Assembly: GCF_018332715.1 (NCBI RefSeq)
Contig: NZ_BOQP01000034.1
Coordinates: 1 to 64,000 of the forward strand
Source: Winogradskya consettensis
Lineage (GTDB): Bacteria; Actinomycetota; Actinomycetes; Mycobacteriales; Micromonosporaceae
Length of the DNA: 64,000 nt
Direction: 5' to 3'
Positions 57,443 to 64,000 of this stretch are shown in pieces; within the stretch, counting starts at the first letter, position 1, and each line of letters opens with the position of its first letter. Under the pieces are notes generated by a model. The model was not told where the DNA came from. It saw nothing but the letters and a program-made list of their open reading frames with translations, and ran no database searches. Position numbers and translations under genes: made by a program.

Positions 57443-59465
57443 CGTTCACCACCCCCATCGTTTCTATCTGTGCGGTGGAACCAGAGATCTCCGAGTAGGA
57501 CAGCACCTGCACGCGTCGGGAACCGGCGCGCAGGAGACGCATGAGTGGCAGCCGTAGCTGCGGGGAGCAGGCCAGCACCGGGGTGATCCCGGACTGCTCG
57601 GCGGCCTCGACGAGCCGGCCGGCCTCGCTGACGATCGCCTCGGCACGCAGCCCGTCGATCGCCATGAAGGCACCGGTCTCGCTGGGCCGCAGGGCTTCGA
57701 GCAGGCCTTGCTCCAGCATGGGGTCGAGGGTGATCACCGTGAGCCGGCCGCCTGCGGCGTACTGGGCGGCGATGGCCGGGCCCAGCGCGGAGCGGGCCGC
57801 TTCGACCAGGCCGTCGTGCTCCGCGGAGACCTTCGCGCGCAGGGACATCGACTCGAAGATCCGGACCAGGTCGCGGATCGGTACGCCCTCGTCGAGCAAC
57901 GCCTGCAGCACCCGCTGGATCTGGCCGAGGCTGAGCAGCGTCGGGGTCAGCTCCTCGACGACGACCGGGTGGGTGCGCTTGACCATCTCGGTCAGCGACC
58001 GCACGTCCTCGCGGCCGAGCAGGCGGCTGGCGTTGGTCCGGACGATCTCGGCGAGGTGCGTGATGATGACCGAGGCCCGGTCGACGACCGTCGCGCCGGA
58101 GAGCTCCGCCTGGTAGTGCAGCTCGGCGGGAACCCACTTGCCGGCCAGGCCGAACACCGGTTCCACCCCGGCGCGCCCGGGCAGCGCCTGCAGGCTGTCG
58201 CCGATCGCGAGGACCGTGCCGGGCGGCGCCTGGCCGGTGCCGGCGTCGACTCCGGAGATCCGGATCGCGTACGACGAGAGCGGCAGATCCAGATCGTCAC
58301 GCGTACGCACGGGCGGCATGATGATGCCGAGCTCGAGCGCCATCTTGCGCCGCAGCGCGCGGACCCGGTCGAGCAGGTCGCCGCCGTTGGTGTCCACGAG
58401 GTCCACGAGGTCGGGCGAGAGTGCCAGTTCCAGCGGGTCGACCCGCATCTCACCGAGCAGCTGCTCGGGGGAGTCCGGCGACGGTTTCTCGACGTCGGCC
58501 ACGGCAGCGGCGGCCGCCTCCTCGGGGTCCGGTTCCTTGATCCGCTGCGCGATGAGCAGCACCGTCGCGCCGATGATCAGGAACGGGACCTTGGGTAGGC
58601 CGGGGATGATGCAGAGGCCGAGCGCCGCGCCACCGGCGATCCGCAGGGCCAGCTTGTTCTGGCCGAGCTGGGCGGTGACGCTGGTGCCCATGTCGCCCGA
58701 CGTCGCCGAGCGGGTGGTGATCAGACCGGTGGAGACCGACAGCAGCAGCGCGGGGATCTGCGACACCAGGCCGTCGCCGACGGTCAGCAGGCTGTAGACG
58801 TTCATCGCGTCGGCCGGGGACAGCCCCTGCTGGAGCATGCCGACGGCGAACCCGCCGACCAGGTTGATGACGGTGATGATGATGGCGGCGATCGCGTCGC
58901 CCTTGACGAACTTGGAACCACCGTCCATTGCGCCGTAGAAGTCGGCTTCCGCGGCGACCTCGGCGCGGCGGCGCTTGGCCTCGGCATCGTCGATGAGCCC
59001 GGCGTTGAGGTCGGCGTCGATCGCCATCTGCTTGCCGGGCATGGCGTCGAGGGTGAACCGGGCACCGACCTCGGCGACCCGCTCGGCACCCTTGGTCACC
59101 ACGATCATCTGCACGATGATCAGGATCAGGAAGATCACCAGGCCGATGACCAGCGAGCCGCCGACCACGAAGTCGCCGAACGCGTGGATCACCTTGCCGG
59201 CGTCGCCGTCACGCAGCACCAGCCGGGTCGCACTGATGTTGAGCGCCAGCCGGAACAGCGTCATGACCAGGAGCAGAGCCGGGAAGACCGAGAATTCCAG
59301 CGGCTTCTGGACGAACATCGAGACCAGCAGGACCAGCAGCGCGATGGTGATGTTGGTGGCGATCAGCAGGTCGAGCAGGAAGGTCGGCAACGGCACGACC
59401 ATCATGACGATGATGCCGATCACCCCGATGGGTACGGCAAATCTGCTGAGGTTGCGATCCTTCAC
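57420..59465 (-). CDS. flhA: flagellar export protein FlhA
   Basis: 681 residues. N-terminal membrane part with eight helices: MVVPLPTFLLDLLIATNITI, EFSVFPALLLVMTLFRLALN and the FHIPEP-region equivalent MPGKQMAIDADLNAGLIDDA, GGSKFVKGDAIAAIIIT. The C-terminal cytoplasmic domain (from about 345) includes LPLSSYAIRISGV, LHYQAELSGATVVDRASVI and LIKTHPVVVEELTPTLLSLG-like text. Energy-coupling subunit of the flagellar type III export gate. Confidence 0.96.
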   Translation of the reverse strand: MKDRNLSRFAVPIGVIGIIVMMVVPLPTFLLDLLIATNITIALLVLLVSMFVQKPLEFSVFPALLLVMTLFRLALNISATRLVLRDGDAGKVIHAFGDFVVGGSLVIGLVIFLILIIVQMIVVTKGAERVAEVGARFTLDAMPGKQMAIDADLNAGLIDDAEAKRRRAEVAAEADFYGAMDGGSKFVKGDAIAAIIITVINLVGGFAVGMLQQGLSPADAMNVYSLLTVGDGLVSQIPALLLSVSTGLITTRSATSGDMGTSVTAQLGQNKLALRIAGGAALGLCIIPGLPKVPFLIIGATVLLIAQRIKEPDPEEAAAAAVADVEKPSPDSPEQLLGEMRVDPLELALSPDLVDLVDTNGGDLLDRVRALRRKMALELGIIMPPVRTRDDLDLPLSSYAIRISGVDAGTGQAPPGTVLAIGDSLQALPGRAGVEPVFGLAGKWVPAELHYQAELSGATVVDRASVIITHLAEIVRTNASRLLGREDVRSLTEMVKRTHPVVVEELTPTLLSLGQIQRVLQALLDEGVPIRDLVRIFESMSLRAKVSAEHDGLVEAARSALGPAIAAQYAAGGRLTVITLDPMLEQGLLEALRPSETGAFMAIDGLRAEAIVSEAGRLVEAAEQSGITPVLACSPQLRLPLMRLLRAGSRRVQVLSYSEISGSTAQIETMGVVNGAYAGAA

Positions 59466-59540
59466 GGCCCCCCTTCCACCTGCTGATACTGACGCAGGCG
59501 GGCCGCCGATGTGAGGAAAACTCCCAGATGGGACGGATTG

Positions 59541-60626
59541 TCAGGAGGGGTGTGGGTTCGGGTTGCGGTGCGTCCCGGCCGCCGCGCCCTTCGACTTGAG
59601 GCTCATCACGAACGCGAGCACCTTGGCCACCGCGCCGAAGAAGTCCGCGGGGATCTCCATCCCGATCTCGACGTTCTTCTCCAGGGCCCGGGCCAGGGCG
59701 ATGTCCTGGACCAGCGGGATGCGGTTCTCGGTCGCCACGTCGCGGATCTTCTGCGCGATCGCGCCCTGTCCCTTGGCGATCACCCGCGGCGCGCCCTTGT
59801 CCGCCTCGTAGCGCAGCGCGACGGCGACGTGGGTCGGGTTGATCAGCACCACGTCCGCGGTCGGCACGTCGGCCATCTGGCGGTTGCGGGCCATCGCCAT
59901 CTGCTTGGCCCGGATGTGGCCCTTGAGGTGCGGGTCACCCTCGGAGTTCTTGTTCTCCTGCTTGACCTCTTCCTTGGTCATGCGCAGCTGCTTGTTCGTG
60001 CGGCGGCGGACCACGAAGTAGTCGGCCGCGGCCATCACGATGCCGGCTACCGAGGCCGCCCGGATCAGCCCGATGGTGGCGTCGTTGACCACGGCGAGCA
60101 GGGACCCGATCTGCAGCCGGCCGGCGGTCATCAGCAGCGGGACGATGTCCTTCATCGTGGACCAGAGCACGAGACCCAGCACCGTGGTCTTGATCAACGC
60201 CTTGCTGCCCTCCCACAGCGCCTGCGGGCCGAGCATCTTCTTGATGCCGGGCAGCGGGTTGAGCCGGCTGAACTTGGGGATGAAAAGCTTGGTGGCGACC
60301 CGGATGCCGCCCTGCGCCCCGGCCGCCGCGATGCCGACCGCCATCATCGTCAGGGCCAGCGGCAGCACCGCCCAGGCCGCGCTCATCAGGCCGTTGCGCA
60401 GGATGCTGAGCGCCACCGAGGGGTCCGGGTCGGCGATGATCTCCGGGATCTTCGTCATCAGCTCGCGGGACTGGCCCATCGCGGAGCGCATCGTCCGGGG
60501 CAGCATGATGCTGGCGGCGAGCATGCCGAACCAGGCGCCGACGTCCTGGCTGCGGCCGATCTGGCCTTCGGCTTTGGCCTTCTTGAGTTTCTGGGGTGTC
60601 GGTTGTTCGGTTTTCTCACCGGACAC
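59541..60626 (-). CDS. flhB: flagellar export protein FlhB
   Basis: 361 residues. Starts GEKTEQPTPQKLKKAKAEGQ, the FlhB signature, four membrane helices in the first 210 residues, then the cytoplasmic domain with the autocleavage motif NPTH in VLINPTHVAVALRYE, and ending RAKVLAFV-like text. It switches export from rod/hook to filament substrates. Lies 3 bp after fliR and 75 bp before flhA. Confidence 0.96.
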   Translation of the reverse strand: MSGEKTEQPTPQKLKKAKAEGQIGRSQDVGAWFGMLAASIMLPRTMRSAMGQSRELMTKIPEIIADPDPSVALSILRNGLMSAAWAVLPLALTMMAVGIAAAGAQGGIRVATKLFIPKFSRLNPLPGIKKMLGPQALWEGSKALIKTTVLGLVLWSTMKDIVPLLMTAGRLQIGSLLAVVNDATIGLIRAASVAGIVMAAADYFVVRRRTNKQLRMTKEEVKQENKNSEGDPHLKGHIRAKQMAMARNRQMADVPTADVVLINPTHVAVALRYEADKGAPRVIAKGQGAIAQKIRDVATENRIPLVQDIALARALEKNVEIGMEIPADFFGAVAKVLAFVMSLKSKGAAAGTHRNPNPHPS

Positions 60627-60629
60627 GGA

Positions 60630-61397
60630 TCACCCCCCGCCGCTGAGGTGGACGACCGCGCTGACCGCGTGGTTGACCAGCGTCTCCAGTGCCTTCGGCA
60701 GGATCGCGATCGCCGTGCCGGCGAGGGTGAGCACGAGGAAGATCTTCGCGGGGAACCCGAGCTGGAACGCGTTGAGCGCGGGTGCCACCCGGTTGAGCAG
60801 GCCGAACGCCACATCGGTGAGGAACAGGACGGCGATCAGCGGCCCGGCGATCTGCAACGCGGACACGAACATCTCGCCGACGCCCTCGATGAGCAGCTTG
60901 TTGAACGTCTCCATGGAGAAGCTCGCGTCCAGCGGCAGCGTCTTGTAGGACTCCATGAAGCCCCGGAGCACGAGCTGGTGGCCACCGCTGGCGAACAGCA
61001 GGGTCACCGCCACGAGGTTGTAGAAGCGGCCGAAGACCGAGCTCTGGTTCTGCGACAGCGGGTCGTACGCCGAGGCCAGGGTGAAGCCACCGAAGACGTC
61101 CAGCAGGTCACCGGCGGCCTGGACCGCGGCGAAGAGCAGCAGCGTGATGAAGCCGAGCGCCGCGCCGACGAAGACCTGCAGGGCGGTCGCCGCGATGATC
61201 GCCGACGTCTCGATCACCGGCACCGCGGAGGTCAGGTACGGCGCCATCGGCAGCGAGATCCCGATCGAGAGCAGCACCTTCACCTGCGCGGGGATCAGCC
61301 GGGAGTTGAACGGCGGGCAGAGCATGAGCCAGGCACCGGCGCGCGCCGCGCCGAGGAAGATCGCGATCAGCTGCCCGATCGGGATGTCCCAGTTCAT
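60630..61397 (-). CDS. fliR: flagellar export gate protein FliR
   Basis: 255 residues from ATG 61397. FliR pattern: QLIAIFLGAARAGAWLMLCP, NSRLIPAQVKVLLSIGISL, VFVGAALGFITLLLFAAVQ, SSVFGRFYNLVAVTLLFA, and a C-terminal QLGFPAKIFLVLTLAG. It directly follows fliP with a 4-bp overlap; fliQ, which normally lies between fliP and fliR, is not here. FliR has the usual length, so it is not a FliQ fusion. Confidence 0.93.
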   Translation of the reverse strand: MNWDIPIGQLIAIFLGAARAGAWLMLCPPFNSRLIPAQVKVLLSIGISLPMAPYLTSAVPVIETSAIIAATALQVFVGAALGFITLLLFAAVQAAGDLLDVFGGFTLASAYDPLSQNQSSVFGRFYNLVAVTLLFASGGHQLVLRGFMESYKTLPLDASFSMETFNKLLIEGVGEMFVSALQIAGPLIAVLFLTDVAFGLLNRVAPALNAFQLGFPAKIFLVLTLAGTAIAILPKALETLVNHAVSAVVHLSGGG

Positions 61398-62257
61398 CGG
61401 TACGAGCTGACAAGCGCCGTGATGATCAGCCCCCACCCGTTGACCAGCACGAACAGCAGCAGCTTGAACGGCATGGCGACGGTCACCGGTGGCAGCATCA
61501 TCATGCCCAGCGACATCAGCGACGCCGAGACGACCATGTCGATGATGAGGAACGGGATGAAGACGACGAACCCGATGATGAACGCGGCCCGCAGCTCGGA
61601 GAGCACGAACGCGGGGATCAGCGTGGTCAGCTCGACGTCGTCGACCTTGGCCGGGGCCTCCTGACCGGACACCTTGATCATCAGGGCGAGCTCGTCCTGG
61701 CGCGTGGTCTTGAGCATGAACCCGCGCAGCGGCTGCACGCCGTCCTTGAAGGCCTGCGACTGGGTCTTGTCACCGGCGAGGTAGGGCTGCACGCCCTGCT
61801 CGTTGATGTCGCTCAGCACCGGGCTCATGATGAAGAGGCTGACGAACAGCGCCAGCCCGGCGAGCACCTGGTTGGGTGGCATGCTGGTGAGCCCCAGCGC
61901 GTTGCGGCAGATCCCGAGGACCATGAAGACCTTGGTGAAACAGGTGCAGAGCAGCAGCGCGGCCGGCGCCACCGAGAGCAGCGTCAGGCCGAGCACGATC
62001 ACCAGCGAGGTCGCCGGTTTGCTGCCGTCCGGGTTCGTCCCGTTGATGTTGAAGTTGATGCTGCCGCCGCTCGGGGTCACCTCCGGCGCGACGGGCGCGG
62101 TCGGCCCGGGTGCCCGGGGAAGTTCATAGCGAACCGGCACGGGAACGGGTTGCGGCGGTGCGGCCTGTGCGGCTGCCGCGGGCAGCAGCCAGCCAAGGGC
62201 CAGCAACAGGATGATCACCGTACGCCGCCACATGTCAGCGCCTCGTCGTCCGGTCAC
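61394..62257 (-). CDS. fliP: flagellar export gate protein FliP
   Basis: 287 residues, with an N-terminal signal peptide (IILLLALGWLLPAAAAQA) and a Pro-rich stretch before the core. Core motifs: LTLLSVAPAALLLCTCFTKV, RNALGLTSMPPNQVLAGLAL, PLRGFMLKTTRQDELALMIK, FVLSELRAAFIIGFVVFIPF, DMVVSASLMSLGMMMLPP. Five FliP molecules with FliQ and FliR form the export gate. The start overlaps fliO by 23 bp. Confidence 0.95.
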   Translation of the reverse strand: MTGRRGADMWRRTVIILLLALGWLLPAAAAQAAPPQPVPVPVRYELPRAPGPTAPVAPEVTPSGGSINFNINGTNPDGSKPATSLVIVLGLTLLSVAPAALLLCTCFTKVFMVLGICRNALGLTSMPPNQVLAGLALFVSLFIMSPVLSDINEQGVQPYLAGDKTQSQAFKDGVQPLRGFMLKTTRQDELALMIKVSGQEAPAKVDDVELTTLIPAFVLSELRAAFIIGFVVFIPFLIIDMVVSASLMSLGMMMLPPVTVAMPFKLLLFVLVNGWGLIITALVSSYR

Positions 62258-62663
62258 GCAGAAAGTTCAAGGTCGAGCTCCAGGTACGCGGTGACAGCAC
62301 CGAGCCGTCCAGCTTGCCGCCGTGATGGGGCAGCACCATCGGATGTGCCGGCAGCAGGTCGTCCGGCTCCATGGCCAGGTGGTCACGCTTCTTGAGCAGG
62401 TGGTGCGTCTCGTGCTCGAAGGCTTTCAGTTCGGTCTCGCCGAGCAGGCTGACCTGGGCGTCCGTGACACCGAGGATCAGTGCCCGGTCTGCCACCTGGA
62501 CCACCGCGATCGACGAGCCCCGGCTGAGCGTCTGCCGGTTGAGCACGTGCAGGTTGCCGTGCCCGCTGCCGATGCCACCGCGCCGGATGACCCTCGCCAG
62601 CCCCCAGAGCAGGCCGAAGACGACCAGCAGCGAGAAGCCGATGCGCATGGCGAGCTCGAACAA
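62235..62663 (-). CDS. fliO: flagellar assembly protein FliO
   Basis: 142 residues from TTG 62663. One N-terminal membrane helix (MRIGFSLLVVFGLLWGLARV) and a small soluble domain: LHVLNRQTLSRGSSIAVVQV, ADRALILGVTDAQVSLLGET, the pattern of FliO/FliZ. It helps assemble the FliP ring. It lies between fliN and fliP as usual. Confidence 0.88.
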   Translation of the reverse strand: MFELAMRIGFSLLVVFGLLWGLARVIRRGGIGSGHGNLHVLNRQTLSRGSSIAVVQVADRALILGVTDAQVSLLGETELKAFEHETHHLLKKRDHLAMEPDDLLPAHPMVLPHHGGKLDGSVLSPRTWSSTLNFLRDRTTRR

Positions 62664-62666
62664 CGG

Positions 62667-63419
62667 TTACTCCCGTTCGCTGCCGGGAGAGACGATCTCC
62701 GTGATCCGGATGCCGAAGTTCTCGTCGATCACGACCACCTCGCCACGGGCCACGAGCCGGCCGTTGACCAGCAGGTCGGCGGGGCTGCCGGCGGCCCGGT
62801 CGAGCTCGACGATCGCCCCCGGGCTCAGCGAGAGCAGCTCGCGCACGCTCATCCGGGTCCGGCCCAGCTCGGCCGAGACCTCCATCTCGACGTCGTGCAG
62901 CATGTCCAGACCGCCACGCATCACCCCCGCGCCGGCCGGGCCGCGCTTCGCCATGCCACCCGGCGCACCGTCGGACGGCCACGGGCTCAGCGCCAGCGCC
63001 AGCACGGCCCGGATCTCGCCACCGTCGAGCAGCGGTACGGCGATCGCGTCGGGCTTGGCCGCGATCGCGCTCAGCGCCACCCCGGGTTCCATCAGCTGAC
63101 CCGGGTCGAGCACGGTCGGCCCGAACGCCCGGGACGCGGCTTCCAGGGCCGGGCGTACGGCGGCGGTCAGGTCCAGCTCGCCGAGCGGGCTCTCCTTCAG
63201 CGCGTCGGCGAGGTCCTGGCCCACCACGACGACCACCTCGCCGGTGGCCGCGCCGGTGAACTTCGCGGTGATCGCCTGCCCGGTGGTCAGCATGTCGGGG
63301 GAGGCCGGCACGGGTGCGCCGACTATCAGCTCCCGGCTGGTCGGCAGCACCGCCAGGGCGGCCTCCGCGGCGGTACGGACCAGCGCGAGCTGTGGCTCGG
63401 TGATCGTGGGCGCGGTCAT
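62667..63419 (-). CDS. fliN: flagellar motor switch protein FliN (FliY-like, long form)
   Basis: 250 residues. C-terminal SpoA domain: VEMEVSAELGRTRMSVRELL, LSPGAIVELDRAAGSPADLL, VNGRLVARGEVVVIDENFGI. The N-terminal half (about 1-140) is a CheC/FliY-like domain (ATGEVVVVVGQDLADALK), but without an evident E-x2-N phosphatase motif. This makes it longer than the usual 90-140-residue FliN. Part of the C-ring that reads CheY-P. The ATG overlaps the fliM stop. Confidence 0.92.
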   Translation of the reverse strand: MTAPTITEPQLALVRTAAEAALAVLPTSRELIVGAPVPASPDMLTTGQAITAKFTGAATGEVVVVVGQDLADALKESPLGELDLTAAVRPALEAASRAFGPTVLDPGQLMEPGVALSAIAAKPDAIAVPLLDGGEIRAVLALALSPWPSDGAPGGMAKRGPAGAGVMRGGLDMLHDVEMEVSAELGRTRMSVRELLSLSPGAIVELDRAAGSPADLLVNGRLVARGEVVVIDENFGIRITEIVSPGSERE

Positions 63420-64000
63420 CTACGTTCTTCCTCCTTGGGCGACGGCACGACCAGGCACGCGAGCCGGGCACCCTGATTGCCGGGAACCGCATGAGCGAAA
63501 ACGGTCTCGTTGACGGTCACCTCGAGCGGCACGCTGGTCAGATGGCCCAGCGGCACGACATCGCCGGGGCGTAGATCCACGATGTCATCGGTGCGCATCC
63601 GGATGGGGTGGAATCGGACAGCTACGTCGATCGGCGCCGCGGAAAGTCCGGCTGTGAGGTTGCGCAGGGAGTTCTCGCGTACCATGCGCTCGGCCGGGGT
63701 GAGCTCGATGGTCTCCTGCTTCTCCAGCACCGGCAGAATGGTGTTGAACGGCAGGCAGATGCTGGCCACGCACTCCTCGGTGCCGATCTTCATCTCGAAC
63801 GAGGCGATCACCACCGCGTCGCCGGGCTGGTGCGCGCGCAGGAATTGCGCGTTGTACTCGATCTCCTTGAGCTTCGGGTGGATGTCCACCAGCGACTCGA
63901 AGCCGTAGCGCAGTTCGCCGAGCATCCGTTCCTGCAGCCCGCGCAGCAGCGGCATCTCCACCTCGGTGAGCGGCCGCTCCGGCTGGGCACCGCCGGGGCC
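63416..64000 (-). CDS. fliM: flagellar motor switch protein FliM (C-terminal part; start outside window)
   Basis: The frame is open from the fliM stop at 63416 to the window end, giving 194 residues of the C-terminal two thirds: LRGLQERMLGELRYGFESLV, QFLRAHQPGDAVVIASFEMK, CLPFNTILPVLE, and a SpoA-like end VRFHPIRMRTDDIVDLRPGD, TVNETVFAHAVPGNQGARLA. GTG 63961 is an internal codon, not the true start. FliM binds CheY-P and sets rotation direction. Confidence 0.94.
   Translation of the reverse strand, partial: GPGGAQPERPLTEVEMPLLRGLQERMLGELRYGFESLVDIHPKLKEIEYNAQFLRAHQPGDAVVIASFEMKIGTEECVASICLPFNTILPVLEKQETIELTPAERMVRENSLRNLTAGLSAAPIDVAVRFHPIRMRTDDIVDLRPGDVVPLGHLTSVPLEVTVNETVFAHAVPGNQGARLACLVVPSPKEEERR

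Noticed and set aside
60630..62257. FliQ fused to FliP or FliR
   Set aside because: Both proteins have ordinary length and their termini match FliP and FliR only.

Overview
The window is high-GC actinobacterial chromosome. Mycothiol synthase (MshD), a GlnR-type regulator, a Nur-like Fur protein, many GTG/TTG starts, frequent promoters placed for leaderless mRNAs, and a flagellar and chemotaxis cluster in the same replicon point to a motile-spore genus of the Micromonosporaceae such as Actinoplanes. The genus is inferred, not proven. The order pst operon, mshD, glnR, sseA, DUF1416, FABP-like, Fur/Nur resembles the Streptomyces core chromosome as I remember it, so the first half is mostly core genome.

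Layout. 1-9.5 kb: tail of a GAQPGY-repeat protein, a GroES-like protein, an AI-2E-type membrane protein, a DinG-like helicase back to back with a DUF402 protein, an ECF41/SigJ sigma factor, a degenerate phosphodiesterase-like protein, a DUF47-Pit phosphate uptake pair behind a PHO box, and a HigB/HigA-type toxin-antitoxin pair. 9.6-16 kb: oxidoreductase, NUDIX hydrolase and the pstSCAB operon (minus strand) with its own PHO box; two tandem 23-codon micro-ORFs sit between pstC and pstA. 16-25 kb: Lrp regulator and tryptophan dioxygenase, mshD, glnR, membrane and DUF2993 proteins, a Cys-rich leader peptide before sseA-DUF1416, a pair of perfect DnaA boxes, an antitoxin with a frameshifted PemK/MazF toxin, and a repeat-rich membrane protein. 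25-44 kb: secreted GH127-lectin enzyme, DsrE, FABP/nitrobindin, pabC, nur-like gene, ygfZ, BKACE, asparaginase, an XRE-HbhA-DUF2516-hydrolase group, EI24 protein, LacI with GH1 glucosidase, murB, secreted chitinase, CAP protein and a sensor kinase.

44-52.4 kb is a chemotaxis operon: response regulator, cheA, cheW, an unknown gene, cheB, cheR, cheY, cheX, cheY and a second CheX-like gene, ended by a strong hairpin. 52.7-55.4 kb is an accessory stretch with a large HEPN-like protein and a sulfotransferase. 55.5-64 kb on the minus strand is the flagellar export and switch operon, read fliM-fliN-fliO-fliP-fliR-flhB-flhA-flhF. It lacks fliQ in its usual place and carries an FlhF that has lost its P-loop.

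How the parts work together: PhoP probably co-regulates Pit and Pst. GlnR governs nitrogen genes elsewhere. Mycothiol synthesis and sseA/DUF1416 handle low-molecular-weight thiol and sulfur chemistry. The Che proteins set motor bias through the FliM/FliN switch encoded at the window's end. Several secreted polysaccharide-active proteins fit a saprophytic soil life. The most unusual local structures are the pst micro-ORF tandem, the missing fliQ, the FlhF pseudo-GTPase, the unknown gene inside the che operon and the HEPN protein between the two motility operons.
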